DNA of 64,000 bases from Nocardioides sp. SYSU D00065 (GTDB lineage: Bacteria; Actinomycetota; Actinomycetes; Propionibacteriales; Nocardioidaceae), in NCBI RefSeq assembly GCF_017916425.1, contig NZ_JAFMSX010000002.1, forward strand, positions 552,413 to 616,412, read 5' to 3'. Below, piece by piece: positions 43,926 to 53,351 of the stretch (position 1 is its first letter; each line of letters begins with the position of its first letter). Below the pieces are notes generated by a model. It saw only the letters and a list, made by a program, of their open reading frames with translations, did no database searches and was not told the DNA's origin. Made by a program: the position numbers and the translations under genes.

Positions 43926-45260
43926 ATGACCTTTCCCAGCTCCTCCGCCCAGACGCCGCCCGGCACCGCCGCGAGCGGTGCCCGCGCGCGCCCCGGCGGC
44001 TCCCGTCGCGCCTACCGCGACCTCTCCGCGCCGATCGCCGGCGGGGTCGCGTCCGGCCTGGCCGTGCACCTGGCGCTGCCCGTGCTGTGGGTGCGGGGGT
44101 TCTTCGTGGCCACGGCCTTCCTCGGTGGGTTCGGGATGCTGCTGTACGCCGGGCTGTGGGTCTTCCTGCCCGCCGGCCAGGGGTTCGAGGTCAGCGCGCC
44201 CGGCCTGGAGAGCGCCACCCGCACCGGCAAGCGCCCCGGGCGCCGCTCCCGCCTGCGCGACGCCGGGCCCGCGATCGCCCTCGGCGCGCTGTTCTTCGGC
44301 GTCGTCCTCGGCTTCGAGGGGATCGTGGGCCAGGGGGTGCTCTTCTGGCCGGTGGTCCTCGGCGTCGCCGGCATCGCCCTGCTCTGGCGGCAGGCCGACG
44401 AGGCGCAGCGCGAGCGCTGGATGGACACCTCGGGCCGCATCGACCCGTTCCGGGCGGTCTTCGGCAACGGCGGCTGGGGCGCCTACGGCCGGATCGCCGC
44501 CGGGCTCGGCCTCATCCTCGCCGCGCTGATCGTCTTCGCCGTGGCCGCCGGTCAGGCGCGCTTCGCGGTGCCGGTCCTGGTGGCCGGGCTGCTCGGCCTG
44601 CTCGGCCTGGCGATCGTGGTGGGGCCCTGGGCCATGCGGCTGGTCAACGACCTGAGTGCCGAGCGGGCCGAGCGGGTGCGCACCCAGGAGCGCGCCGACA
44701 TGGCCGCGCACCTGCACGACTCGGTGCTGCAGACCCTCGCGCTGATCCAGAAGAACGCCCACGACGCCACCACCGTCGCGCGCCTGGCGCGCTCGCAGGA
44801 GCGCGACCTGCGCCAGTGGCTGTTCGAGGCCGACAGCTCCGACGCCACCACGCTCGCGGGCGCGCTCAAGGAGATGGCCGCCGACGTCGAGTCCGACCAC
44901 CCCGTCGTCGTGGACGTCGTCACCGTGGGCGACTGCCCGCTCGACGAAGGGCTGCGACCGGTCGTGCACGCCGCGCGCGAGGCCGTGGTCAACGTCGCCA
45001 AGCACGCCGGCACGCAGCGCGCCGACGTCTACGCGGAGACCTCGCCCGGGGCCGTGGACGTCTTCGTCCGCGACCGCGGCGCCGGCTTCGACGTCGACGC
45101 GGTCCCCGGCGACCGGCAGGGCGTGCGTAGCAGCATCGTGGACCGGATGGTCCGGCACGGCGGGCGGGCGGACGTACGCTCGGCTCCCGGCGAGGGCACC
45201 GAGGTCCGGCTGCACATGCCCCGCACCCCCTCCCGAACCCAGCACGAGGAGCCCCGATGA
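43926..45260 (+). CDS. PspC-domain sensor histidine kinase
   Basis: A 444-residue membrane kinase. An N-terminal PspC domain (DLSAPIAGGVASGLAVHLAL and FVATAFLGGFGMLLYAGLWV) is followed by further helices. The cytoplasmic part starts near AERVRTQERADMAAHLHDSV, where the phosphoacceptor histidine is AAHLHDSVLQTL, a HisKA_3-type motif. The HATPase domain has AREAVVNVAKHAG and RDRGAGFDVD. GGAG lies before the ATG at 43926. A CGCACGTGCG palindrome sits at 43894-43903, upstream of the start, a possible regulator site. The stop overlaps the response-regulator start (ATGA). Confidence 0.9.
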   Translation: MTFPSSSAQTPPGTAASGARARPGGSRRAYRDLSAPIAGGVASGLAVHLALPVLWVRGFFVATAFLGGFGMLLYAGLWVFLPAGQGFEVSAPGLESATRTGKRPGRRSRLRDAGPAIALGALFFGVVLGFEGIVGQGVLFWPVVLGVAGIALLWRQADEAQRERWMDTSGRIDPFRAVFGNGGWGAYGRIAAGLGLILAALIVFAVAAGQARFAVPVLVAGLLGLLGLAIVVGPWAMRLVNDLSAERAERVRTQERADMAAHLHDSVLQTLALIQKNAHDATTVARLARSQERDLRQWLFEADSSDATTLAGALKEMAADVESDHPVVVDVVTVGDCPLDEGLRPVVHAAREAVVNVAKHAGTQRADVYAETSPGAVDVFVRDRGAGFDVDAVPGDRQGVRSSIVDRMVRHGGRADVRSAPGEGTEVRLHMPRTPSRTQHEEPR

Positions 45261-45922
45261 CCCAGCCCAGCCCGACCGGACCCGTGACCGTCGTCCTGGT
45301 CGACGACCACGCGATGTTCCGCGCCGGGGTCCGTGCCGAGCTCGCCTCCACCGGCGCCGGGGTCGTGGAGGTGGTCGGCGAGGCGGCCGACGCCGACGCC
45401 GCGATCGCGGTCGTCCACGAGCTGCGGCCGCAGGTGGTGCTCCTCGACGTGCACCTGCCCGGCGGCGGCGGCGTCGAGGTGATGCGGCGCCAGCCCTCGC
45501 CCGACACCCTCTACCTCGCGCTGTCGGTCTCCGACGCCGCCGAGGACGTCATCGGCACCATCCGCGGCGGCGCCCGCGGCTACGTCACCAAGACGATCAC
45601 CGGCCCCGAGCTGGTCGACGCCATCACCCGGGTCGCAGGCGGCGACGCGGTGTTCTCGCCCCGACTGGCCGGCTTCGTCCTCGACGCGTTCGCCGGCTCG
45701 ATCGACGTGGCGGCGGTCGACGAGGACCTCGACCGGCTCACCGAGCGCGAGCGCGAGGTGATGCGCCTGATCGCGCGCGGTTACGCCTACAAGGAGGTCG
45801 CCAAGGAGCTCTTCATCTCGGTGAAGACCGTGGAGACGCACATGTCGTCGGTGCTGCGCAAGCTGCAGCTCTCCAGCCGGCACGAGCTGACCAGGTGGGC
45901 CTCGGACCGCAGGCTCCTCTGA
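45257..45922 (+). CDS. NarL/LuxR-type response regulator
   Basis: A 221-residue two-domain regulator. The receiver domain has the acidic pocket LVDDHAM and the phosphoacceptor Asp64 in LLDVHLPGG, with the conserved lysine in YVTKTIT. The LuxR helix-turn-helix at about 157-215 reads LTEREREVMRLIARGYAYKE, then VKTVETHMSSVLRKLQ. It is translationally coupled to the PspC kinase. The divergent PspC/LiaF-like gene is the likely first target. Confidence 0.92.
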   Translation: MTQPSPTGPVTVVLVDDHAMFRAGVRAELASTGAGVVEVVGEAADADAAIAVVHELRPQVVLLDVHLPGGGGVEVMRRQPSPDTLYLALSVSDAAEDVIGTIRGGARGYVTKTITGPELVDAITRVAGGDAVFSPRLAGFVLDAFAGSIDVAAVDEDLDRLTEREREVMRLIARGYAYKEVAKELFISVKTVETHMSSVLRKLQLSSRHELTRWASDRRLL

Positions 45923-45980
45923 CTCCGCGCCGGGCACGGCTGCCGGGGGCGGCGCCTGTCGTCCCTCCGGGTGAGCACGA

Positions 45981-46025
45981 TTGACAAACCCCGCGTGGAG
46001 CGGTGGGGTCGGTTCACCCCCCACC
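45981..46025 (+). promoter_or_regulatory. Possible promoter and hairpin before the amino-acid permease
   Basis: A consensus -35 TTGACA (45981-45986) stands out in very G/C-rich DNA, but no clear -10 lies at the right spacing. An inverted repeat GGTGGGG / CCCCACC (46002-46008 and 46019-46025) may be an operator or leader hairpin. Confidence 0.3.
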
Positions 46026-46046
46026 GACTCCCCAAGCGAGGCCACC

Positions 46047-47471
46047 GTGGCTCACACCGCCGCCGATCCCCGTCCGGACGAGGAGGACAGCGAGCTCAAG
46101 CGGTCCATCACCGGGCGCCTGCTCTTCTTCTACACGCTGGGCGACGTGCTCGGCTCCGGCATCTACGTCCTCATCGGACTGGTCGCCGCAGCGGTCGGCG
46201 GGGCCTTCTGGATCGCCTTCGCGCTCGGGGTCAGCGTCGCCGCGATCACCGGTGCGGCGTACGCCGAGCTGGTCACCAAGTACCCCCAGGCCGCCGGCGC
46301 CTCGCTGTACGTCAACAAGGCGTTCGGGAGCCGCCCGCTGACCTTCCTCGTCACGGTCTCCTTCCTCGCCGCGAGCATGGCGGCCTCGGGCTCCCTCGCG
46401 GTCGGGTTCGCGTCCTACTTCGAGACGCTGTGGTCCGCGCCGCCCGCCCTGCTGGTGTCCCTGGCGTTCCTCGCGCTGCTGGTGGTGGTCAACTTCATCG
46501 GGATCACCGAGTCGGTGTGGATGAACATGGTGATGACCTTCGTGGAGGTCGCCGGACTGCTGATCGTGCTCGTCATCGGCATCGTGCACATCGCCGAGGG
46601 CAACGCCGACTTCGGCGTGCTGACCCAGATCGACACCTCCGGCGACTTCGGCAGCCCGGCGCTGGCCGTGCTCGCCGGCATCTCGTTCTCCTTCTTCGCC
46701 ATGACCGGCTTCGAGAACACCGCCAACGTCGCGGAGGAGACCATCGACCCGCACAAGGCGTTCCCGCGCTCGCTGGTCGGCGGCATGATCGTGGCCGGCC
46801 TGGTCTACGTGCTGGTGTCGATGGCCGCCGCGCTGACGGTGCCGCCCGACACGCTGGCCGAGTCCGACGCCGCCCTCCTCGAGGTGGTCAAGGCCGGCAT
46901 CCTGCCCTTCTCGACCGACCTGATGACCACGCTGTTCTCGGTCATCGCGCTGATCGCCATCACCAACACGACGCTGGTCACCGTGGTGACGCAGCCGCGC
47001 GTGCTCTACGGGATGGCGCGCGAGGACGTGGTGCCCGGCGTCTTCGCCAAGATCCACCCCACCCGCCGCAGCCCCTGGGTGGGCCTGCTGTTCTCCGGCT
47101 TCGTGGTCGGCTCGCTGCTCGTCATCGGCACGCTCGTCACCGAGGCCGGTGGCGGCATCGACCTGGTGGGCCGGCTCGCCACCGTCACCGTCGTGCTGCT
47201 GCTGGCCATCTACGCTCTGGTCATCGTCACCTGCCTCAAGCTGCGCGGGCAGGACGAGCACGACCGGGTCTTCCACGCCAGCACGCCGCTGCTGGTCCTC
47301 GGGCTGCTGGGCAACCTGGCCATCCTCTACTTCACCGTCGTCGACGACCCGCACTCGTTGATCTGGTGCGCCGGGCTGCTCGGGGTCGGCCTGGTGCTCT
47401 TCCTGGCCGAGTACTTCCTCGGCAGCAAGGGCACCGGCTCCCGCACGCCGGACGTCGAGCCGCACCACTAG
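46047..47471 (+). CDS. APC-family amino-acid permease
   Basis: A 474-residue, roughly 12-helix secondary transporter. RSITGRLLFFYTLGDVLGSGIYVL is the first conserved helix with the unwound GSGIY substrate site; SFSFFAMTGFENTANVAEE is the sixth helix signature. The GTG at 46047 was chosen because GAGG lies 5 bases upstream and the upstream in-frame TTG has no ribosome site. A universal stress protein follows after 10 bases, a common arrangement in which the stress protein may regulate or mark the permease. Confidence 0.9.
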   Translation: MAHTAADPRPDEEDSELKRSITGRLLFFYTLGDVLGSGIYVLIGLVAAAVGGAFWIAFALGVSVAAITGAAYAELVTKYPQAAGASLYVNKAFGSRPLTFLVTVSFLAASMAASGSLAVGFASYFETLWSAPPALLVSLAFLALLVVVNFIGITESVWMNMVMTFVEVAGLLIVLVIGIVHIAEGNADFGVLTQIDTSGDFGSPALAVLAGISFSFFAMTGFENTANVAEETIDPHKAFPRSLVGGMIVAGLVYVLVSMAAALTVPPDTLAESDAALLEVVKAGILPFSTDLMTTLFSVIALIAITNTTLVTVVTQPRVLYGMAREDVVPGVFAKIHPTRRSPWVGLLFSGFVVGSLLVIGTLVTEAGGGIDLVGRLATVTVVLLLAIYALVIVTCLKLRGQDEHDRVFHASTPLLVLGLLGNLAILYFTVVDDPHSLIWCAGLLGVGLVLFLAEYFLGSKGTGSRTPDVEPHH

Positions 47472-47481
47472 GAGGTCACAC

Positions 47482-47937
47482 ATGCACGTCATCGTCGCCA
47501 CGGACGGCTCGCGACAGTCGCTGGCCGCGGCCAAGCACCTCAAGTCCTTCGCCGACCCCACCAAGATCACCGACGTCTCGGTGGTGGCGGTGATCCGGCC
47601 GCTGGCGTCGGTGGCGTTCGCCGACGACCTCTCCGAGGGCGAGAAGTGGCCGGCGGGATCGTTCCGGGAGGCCGCCGAGAGCGCGGTCGCCGCCATCGCC
47701 GCGGTCTTCGACGGGTGGGGACCGAAGGTCCACAAGCGGGTCCGCAGCGGCTCGGCGGCCAACGAGATCATCAAGGCCGCCAAGCAGTACGACGCCGGTC
47801 TCGTCGTCGTGGCGGCGGGTGGTCGGGGCCTCAGCGACGCCGTGCTCATCGGCAGCACCGCGCAGCGGGTCCAGCACTACGCGCCGTGCCCGGTGCTCGT
47901 CGTACGTCCCGCGCCGCGCAAGCCGCGCAAGCGCTGA
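47482..47937 (+). CDS. Universal stress protein (UspA family)
   Basis: A 151-residue single-domain Usp. IVATDGSRQSLAAAKHL opens the fold, and VVAAGGRGLSDAVLIGSTAQ holds a variant of the ATP-binding G-2x-G-9x-G motif. HYAPCPVLVVR is the final strand. AGGAGG lies before the ATG. As the partner of the permease gene it may bind ATP or AMP and modulate transport, which is inference. Confidence 0.9.
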   Translation: MHVIVATDGSRQSLAAAKHLKSFADPTKITDVSVVAVIRPLASVAFADDLSEGEKWPAGSFREAAESAVAAIAAVFDGWGPKVHKRVRSGSAANEIIKAAKQYDAGLVVVAAGGRGLSDAVLIGSTAQRVQHYAPCPVLVVRPAPRKPRKR

Positions 47938-47981
47938 GGCTGCCTGCGTCCGCCGGGCAGGCGGATCACTAGGGTGTGCGC

Positions 47982-48335
47982 ATGGAGACCCTGCGACTGG
48001 TGCTGCTCTTCGTCCACATCCTCGGCTTCGCCGCGCTCCTCGGTGGGCTGCTCGTGCAGGTGCGCGAGGAGACCAAGGCGGTCAACCCGCTGATGCGCGA
48101 CGGCATCGGCACGGCGTTCCTCGCCGGACTCCTGCTGGTCGGGGTGCTCGAGAGCCTCGGCTCGCCCGACCACGCCAAGCTCGGCGTGAAGTTCGCCATC
48201 GGGCTGGTGATCCTGGTGCTGGTCATGGCCAACATGCGCAAGCCGAGCATCCCGCAGGGCCTCTACCTCGGCCTGCTGGTGCTGACCGTCGCCAACATCG
48301 CGGTCGCGGTGTTCTGGTCGCCGGTCCACGCCTGA
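47982..48335 (+). CDS. Small four-helix membrane protein
   Basis: A 117-residue protein with four hydrophobic segments separated by short charged loops, beginning METLRLVLLFVHILGFAALL. TAGGGT (47970-47975) lies exactly 6 bases before the ATG at 47982, which supports this start over the GTG six bases earlier and indicates a leaderless transcript. Function unknown. A strong hairpin follows the stop. Confidence 0.75.
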   Translation: METLRLVLLFVHILGFAALLGGLLVQVREETKAVNPLMRDGIGTAFLAGLLLVGVLESLGSPDHAKLGVKFAIGLVILVLVMANMRKPSIPQGLYLGLLVLTVANIAVAVFWSPVHA

Positions 48336-48383
48336 CCCCGGCACCCGCCGCGTCCCCACAGGCGGGGGACGCGGAAGCCGGGG
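48336..48383 (+). terminator. Two-part hairpin terminator before pcrA
   Basis: An inner 10-bp perfect stem (CCGCGTCCCC with its complement, 7-base loop) is enclosed by a second 6-bp stem CCCCGG / CCGGGG. It follows the small membrane-protein gene directly. Confidence 0.75.
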
Positions 48384-48415
48384 ATGTCCCACCCGCCGCA
48401 TAGGCTTGGCAGGTC

Positions 48416-50782
48416 ATGAGTCCTAGCGCCCTGATCGACCACCCCCTGCTCGAGGGCCTCAACGAGCCCCAGCGCGCGGCCGTGACGCACGCCGGCGCGC
48501 CGCTGCTCGTCGTGGCGGGAGCGGGCTCGGGCAAGACCCGTGTCCTGACCCGGCGCATCGCGTGGCTGATCAACGAGCGCAAGGCGCACCCGGGCTCGAT
48601 CCTGGCGATCACCTTCACCAACAAGGCCGCGGCCGAGATGAAGGAGCGCGTCGAGGAGCTGGTCGGCAAGCGCGCGCGCATCATGTGGGTCTCGACCTTC
48701 CACTCCGCGTGCGTGCGGATCCTGCGCAAGGAGATCGACCGCCTCGGCTTCAAGTCGAACTTCTCGATCTACGACGCCGCCGACTCCAAGCGGCTGATGA
48801 CGCTGGTGTTGCGCGACCTCGAGCTCGACCCCAAGCGCTACCAGCCCAACGCCGTGCTCCACTGGGTCTCGGACCAGAAGAACGAGCTGCGCGACGCCGA
48901 GGACGCCGCCAAGGAGGCCCGCAACAGCTTCGAGGAGGCCTACGCGTCGGCCTTCACCCACTACCAGCGGCGCCTGCGCGAGGCCAACGCGCTCGACTTC
49001 GACGACCTCATCGCCACGACCGTGCACCTGCTGCAGGCGTTCCCCGACGTCCGGGAGAACTACCGCCGCCGGTTCCGCCACGTGCTCGTCGACGAGTACC
49101 AGGACACCAACCACGCGCAGTACAGCCTCATCCAGCAGCTGTGCGGGCAGTCCCTGGAGGAGCCGGCCACGCAGGAGGCCGGTGAGCGGGTCGAGCCGAG
49201 CGAGCTGATGGTCGTCGGCGACGCCGACCAGTCGATCTACGCGTTCCGCGGCGCCGACATCCGCAACATCCTCGACTTCGAGCAGGACTTCCCCGACGCC
49301 ACCACGATCCTGCTCGAGCAGAACTACCGCTCCACCCAGACGATCCTCACCGCCGCCAACTCGGTCATCGGCAACAACCGCGGCCGCAAGCCCAAGCGGC
49401 TGTGGACCGACGCGGGCGCGGGGGAGCGGATCGTCGGCTACGTCTCCGACGACGAGCACGACGAGGCCCGCTTCGTCAGCGAGGAGATCGACAAGCTGAC
49501 CGACGAGGCCGGCGTCCGGCCGGCCGACGTCGCGGTGTTCTACCGCACCAACGCCCAGTCGCGGGTGTTCGAGGAGGTGTTCATCCGCACCGGCCAGCCC
49601 TACAAGGTCGTCGGCGGAGTGCGCTTCTACGAGCGGCGCGAGGTCCGCGACGCCCTGGCCTACCTGCGGATGCTGGTCAACACCGCCGACGAGATCTCCC
49701 TGCGCCGGGTGCTCAACACGCCCAAGCGCGGCATCGGCGAGCGCGCGGAGGCGTGCATCGCCGCCCTCGCCGACCGCGACCGGATCACCTTCTGGGAGGC
49801 GTTGACCCGCGCGGCCGACGCCCCCGGCCTGGCCACCCGCAGCCTCAAGAACATCGAGGCGTTCGTCGCCATGGTGCAGGAGCTGCAGTCGATGGTGGAG
49901 GCCGACGAGCGGCCCGACGTCATCCTCGAGTCCGTGCTGGAGCGCTCGGGCTACCTCGCCGAGCTCGAGGCGAGCGACGACCCGCAGGACGGCACCCGCG
50001 TGGAGAACCTCGCCGAGCTCGTCGCCGTCGCCCGCGAGTTCGCCGAGGACCCGCAGCCGGGGCCCAGCGCCGATCCCGCCGACGTCGAGGCCGGCACGGT
50101 GGCGGTCGGGCTCGGCGACTTCCTCGAGCGCGTGGCGCTGGTCGCCGACGCCGACCAGATCCCCGACGCACCCGACGGCGACGACTCCGGCGTGGTCACC
50201 TTGATGACGCTCCACACCGCCAAGGGCCTGGAGTTCCCGGTCGTGTTCCTCACCGGTCTCGAGGACGGCGTGTTCCCGCACCAGCGCTCGCTCGGCGACC
50301 AGCCGGAGCTGGAGGAGGAGCGCCGCCTGGCCTACGTCGGCCTGACCCGCGCCCAGCAGCGCCTCTACGTCTCCCGCGCGCTGGTCCGCTCCGCGTGGGG
50401 CGCGCCCAGCCACAACCCCGCCAGCCGGTTCCTCGACGAGCTGCCGGTCGACCTCGTCGACTGGCGCCGTACGGCCGCCGAGCAGACGCGCTGGGGCCGC
50501 CACGACGTCACCGGCGGGTCGACCCGCCTCGGGACGCCGACCGATGCCGGGCGCCGCAACTTCAGCTCGGCGGCGCTGCGGGCCGACGCGGCCGCCAAGG
50601 CCAAGCCGGCGCGCGAGATCCCGAGCCTGGCACCGGGGGACCGGGTCGTGCACGACTCGTTCGGGATGGGCACGGTCGTGGCTGTCGACGGCGTGGCGGA
50701 GAAGTCGGTCGCCTCGATCGACTTCGGCTCCGAGGGCGTCAAGCGGCTGCTGCTGCGCTACGCCCCGGTCGAGAAGCTCTAG
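48416..50782 (+). CDS. pcrA: ATP-dependent DNA helicase PcrA (UvrD-type)
   Basis: A 788-residue superfamily 1 helicase for DNA repair and replication fork clearance. The helicase motifs appear in order: AGAGSGKTRVL (I), TFTNKAAAEMKER (Ia), VDEYQDTNHAQ (II), VVGDADQSIYAFRGA (III), LLEQNYRST (IV), VVTLMTLHTAKGLEFPVVF (V) and RRLAYVGLTRAQQRL (VI). The C-terminus has the Tudor-like PcrA module GDRVVHDSFGMGTVVAVDG, which in relatives contacts RNA polymerase. TAGGCT (48401-48406) may be its -10. It is the only pcrA-type gene in the window. Confidence 0.95.
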   Translation: MSPSALIDHPLLEGLNEPQRAAVTHAGAPLLVVAGAGSGKTRVLTRRIAWLINERKAHPGSILAITFTNKAAAEMKERVEELVGKRARIMWVSTFHSACVRILRKEIDRLGFKSNFSIYDAADSKRLMTLVLRDLELDPKRYQPNAVLHWVSDQKNELRDAEDAAKEARNSFEEAYASAFTHYQRRLREANALDFDDLIATTVHLLQAFPDVRENYRRRFRHVLVDEYQDTNHAQYSLIQQLCGQSLEEPATQEAGERVEPSELMVVGDADQSIYAFRGADIRNILDFEQDFPDATTILLEQNYRSTQTILTAANSVIGNNRGRKPKRLWTDAGAGERIVGYVSDDEHDEARFVSEEIDKLTDEAGVRPADVAVFYRTNAQSRVFEEVFIRTGQPYKVVGGVRFYERREVRDALAYLRMLVNTADEISLRRVLNTPKRGIGERAEACIAALADRDRITFWEALTRAADAPGLATRSLKNIEAFVAMVQELQSMVEADERPDVILESVLERSGYLAELEASDDPQDGTRVENLAELVAVAREFAEDPQPGPSADPADVEAGTVAVGLGDFLERVALVADADQIPDAPDGDDSGVVTLMTLHTAKGLEFPVVFLTGLEDGVFPHQRSLGDQPELEEERRLAYVGLTRAQQRLYVSRALVRSAWGAPSHNPASRFLDELPVDLVDWRRTAAEQTRWGRHDVTGGSTRLGTPTDAGRRNFSSAALRADAAAKAKPAREIPSLAPGDRVVHDSFGMGTVVAVDGVAEKSVASIDFGSEGVKRLLLRYAPVEKL

Positions 50783-50789
50783 CTGCCGT

Positions 50790-50833
50790 ACGTCATGGGG
50801 ATCGCCGGTGCGAACCAGGGGATCCCATGACGT
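50790..50833. terminator. Hairpin between pcrA and the M23 peptidase
   Basis: ACGTCATGGG and CCCATGACGT form a perfect 10-bp stem, extended by ATC pairs with one bulge. It lies between two convergent genes and could terminate both. Confidence 0.65.
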
Positions 50834-50875
50834 CCCGGTGACCGGTCAGGGCAGGCCACGCTGGGCCAGGCCAGG

Positions 50876-51703
50876 TCAGGGGACGATGCCGTGCTCGACG
50901 AACGCCTGGAACGGGTCGACCGGGTCGCCGCCGCCCGGGCGCACCTCGAGGTGCAGGTGCGAGCCGGTGACGTTGCCGGTGGCGCCGACGGTCCCGATGA
51001 CCTCGCCGCCGTTGACGCGGTCGCCGACGGAGACGTGGATGGAGGTCTGGTGGCAGTACCAGATCTCGGTGCCGTCATCGAGGGTGACGACGGTCTTGTT
51101 GCCGTAGGCGCCGTCGTAGCCGGTCTCGGTGACGGTGCCGTTGGCCACGGAGAAGATCGAGTCGCCGCTGTTGGCGTTGAAGTCCAGGCCGGTGTGATAG
51201 CTGGCCCAGAGGCCGTACTGGCCGAAGGTGGCGGTGATGCCGTAGCTGGCGAGGGGGAGAACCCACTTGTTCTCCTTGATCTTCGCCGCCTGCTTCTCCG
51301 CGGCCTGGCGGACCTCGGCCAGCGCGGCGGCGCGCTCGGCCATCTGCTTCTCGGCGAGCGCGACCAGCTCGGGGTCGACCTCCTCGCCGACGGGGGCGCG
51401 GGTGTGGTCGCGGCTCACCACGGCGCCGCGGCGCGCGAGCGCCTGACCGGCGACGGACCCGAGCGCGTTGGACGCCTCGAGCGAGGCGCTGGTGTTGGCG
51501 AGTGCCGTGGCCCCGGCACCGGAGGCGGTGACGGCTCCACCAGCGGAGACGGCGAGGACGGCGACCCCGGCCACGAGGGGCAGGGACGGCATGCGGAGGG
51601 ACGCGCGCCGAGGCGGCGTGGTGGCACGTCGCTTGCCGGTCACGGGTGCAGCCGATGCCGAGGTGCGTCGCCGAGGAGCGCGCTCCGCTCGGTGGTTGCC
51701 CAT
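50876..51703 (-). CDS. M23-family (LytM) peptidoglycan endopeptidase
   Basis: A 275-residue exported or membrane-anchored cell-wall hydrolase. A long basic N-terminus precedes a signal-anchor helix (about 41-62), then a coiled-coil-like alanine/glutamate-rich stretch (about 110-135). The M23 zinc domain is at about 145-265, with zinc ligands in SYHTGLDF and HLHLEV and the conserved DDGTEIWYCHQTSIHV. The start (MGNHRAER) is family-typical. M23 enzymes cut peptide cross-links; activity may be controlled by the coiled-coil. The promoter region resembles MtrA-controlled genes, which is only a suggestion. Confidence 0.9.
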   Translation of the reverse strand: MGNHRAERAPRRRTSASAAPVTGKRRATTPPRRASLRMPSLPLVAGVAVLAVSAGGAVTASGAGATALANTSASLEASNALGSVAGQALARRGAVVSRDHTRAPVGEEVDPELVALAEKQMAERAAALAEVRQAAEKQAAKIKENKWVLPLASYGITATFGQYGLWASYHTGLDFNANSGDSIFSVANGTVTETGYDGAYGNKTVVTLDDGTEIWYCHQTSIHVSVGDRVNGGEVIGTVGATGNVTGSHLHLEVRPGGGDPVDPFQAFVEHGIVP

Positions 51704-51759
51704 AGGGGTGATTACCAATCTGCCGGGTTCGGGGGTTGAGGTCGGCAAGACCGCGCACG

Positions 51760-51790
51760 ACTGTAACGGAAAGATCACGAGGAAGTGCAA
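51760..51790 (-). promoter_or_regulatory. Putative promoter of the M23 peptidase gene
   Basis: On the minus strand TTGCAC (51790-51785) and TACAGT (51765-51760) are spaced by 19 bases, giving a leader of about 50-60 bases. The complementary strand here reads GTAACG-N5-ATCACG, a weak 11-bp-spaced direct repeat like MtrA sites. Both are low-confidence. Confidence 0.35.
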
Positions 51791-51901
51791 CCCTCGATCA
51801 AATTCGTTGCCACAGCCCCGTCGATGACCGGTTTCCGGACGAGGAGGGCGCGACAGGTGTCGGCGCGGCCGTCGAGACGGCTCGTCAGGGCCCGGTCGCG
51901 C

Positions 51902-53224
51902 TCACCCGCGAGCGGCCTCGTAGCGGCGCAGCGCCTCGGCGCGCTCCTGCGCGTGGTCGACGATCCGCGTCGGATAGCCGCGCTCGTAGCCGACCGCGGA
52001 CTTCCACGGCTCGTGTGCCGCCTTGCCCGGCAGGTGGGCCAGCTCGGGCACCCACCGCCGCACGTAGTCCCCCTGCGGATCGAACTTCAGCCCCTGGGTG
52101 ACCGGGTTGAAGACCCGGAAGTACGGCGAGGGGTCGGTGCCGGTGCCCGCCACCCACTGCCAGCCGTGGTTGTTCGACGCCACGTCGCCGTCGATCAGCA
52201 GGTCGAGGAAGTGCCGCGCGCCGGAGGTCCAGTAGACGTGCAGGTCCTTGGTGAGGAAGGAGGCGGTGATCATCCGCACCCGGTTGTGCATCCACCCGAC
52301 GCTCGCCAGCTGGCGCATCCCGGCGTCCACCATCGGGTAGCCGGTGACGCCCCGGCGCCAGGCCTCGAAGGTGTCGCCCGGCTCGTCGTACGCCATGGCC
52401 GCGAGCGCCGGCTTGAGGTCGGTCCACGCCGAGGCAGGCGCGTGCCAGAGCACGTCGGCGTAGAACTCGCGCCACGCGAGCTCGTTCGCGTACGTCGACC
52501 GGGTGTCGACCGACGCCAGCAGCGAGCGCGGGTGCAGCACCCCGAGGTGGAGGTAGGGGGACAGGCGTGAGGTGCCGTCGTGGTCGGGGCGGTTGCGCTC
52601 GGTCTCGTACGTGCGCAGCCCCGTCTCGGTGAACGCCTCCCAGCGCCGCCACGCCGCGTCCTCGCCGGCGTCGGGCATGTCGACGGGCGGGGAGGCGGCC
52701 GCCTCCTCGAGCAGGCGCAGCGCCCGGTGCTCGGAGTCGGCCGGCTCGATGACGACGGAGCCGGGCGCGGGGTCGGGTGCGGGGGCGGGCGCGGACCAGC
52801 CGTGCTCGCGCCAGGCCCGGGCGAAGCTGCTGAACACCTGGTAGGGGTCGCCGGCGCCGTTGCGGACCAGCCCCGGCCCCACGGCGTACGGCGAGCCGGT
52901 CGCGACCAGCTCCACCCGCTCGCCGACCGCCTCGTCGCGACGGCGGCCGTACGGCGTGGTCTCGGCCGACACGTGCACGCGCCGGCCCGCCGCGACCTCG
53001 GGCACCACGTCCCGCGGGTCACCGAGGCGGACGGTCAGCGGGATCCGCTCGGCGAGGTCGAGCACCGTCGCCGCGAGCCAGGCACGTCGCGACGGTCCCG
53101 CACCGGACCACAGGGCCGGGTCGACGACGAAGAGGGCCGTCACCGGTCCCTCCTCCAGCGCGGCGAGGAGCGCCGGGTTGTCCCGCAGGCGCAGGTCCCG
53201 TCGGAACCACATCACCGAGGACAT
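51902..53224 (-). CDS. phr: Deoxyribodipyrimidine photolyase
   Basis: A 440-residue light-driven DNA repair flavoprotein that reverses cyclobutane pyrimidine dimers. The N-terminal antenna domain begins VMWFRRDLRLRDNPAL. The FAD domain carries LSPYLHLGVLHPRSL, WREFYADVLW and NNHGWQWVAGTGTDPSPYF, with the tryptophan chain for electron transfer. The ATG at 53224 has TACGTT 6 bases upstream, so the gene is probably leaderless; an earlier ATG at 53332 is unlikely. Confidence 0.92.
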   Translation of the reverse strand: MSSVMWFRRDLRLRDNPALLAALEEGPVTALFVVDPALWSGAGPSRRAWLAATVLDLAERIPLTVRLGDPRDVVPEVAAGRRVHVSAETTPYGRRRDEAVGERVELVATGSPYAVGPGLVRNGAGDPYQVFSSFARAWREHGWSAPAPAPDPAPGSVVIEPADSEHRALRLLEEAAASPPVDMPDAGEDAAWRRWEAFTETGLRTYETERNRPDHDGTSRLSPYLHLGVLHPRSLLASVDTRSTYANELAWREFYADVLWHAPASAWTDLKPALAAMAYDEPGDTFEAWRRGVTGYPMVDAGMRQLASVGWMHNRVRMITASFLTKDLHVYWTSGARHFLDLLIDGDVASNNHGWQWVAGTGTDPSPYFRVFNPVTQGLKFDPQGDYVRRWVPELAHLPGKAAHEPWKSAVGYERGYPTRIVDHAQERAEALRRYEAARG

Positions 53225-53292
53225 GACCCCAACGTAGCCGCGGGTGACGACCGCCACCCGCACCCGACCTCGTGCCTGCCACCCGACAGGGC

Positions 53293-53298
53293 TAGTGT
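53293..53298 (+). promoter_or_regulatory. Putative -10 box of the sucCD operon
   Basis: TAGTGT lies 53 bases before the sucC start in DNA that is briefly A/T-rich. No convincing -35 is seen. The leader includes GAAGGA, the likely ribosome site, about 11 bases before the GTG. Confidence 0.35.
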
Positions 53299-53351
53299 GC
53301 CGAGAGGAAAATTCCCGGACTGTAGCGCACACGAGAAGGACTGGGTACGTC

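Noticed and set aside
51704..51900. Cyclic di-AMP (ydaO) riboswitch upstream of the M23 peptidase
   Set aside because: Such switches often precede actinobacterial wall hydrolases, and a CCGAACCCGGCAG stretch resembles the 3' part. The remaining conserved elements are absent and it runs into the start codon.
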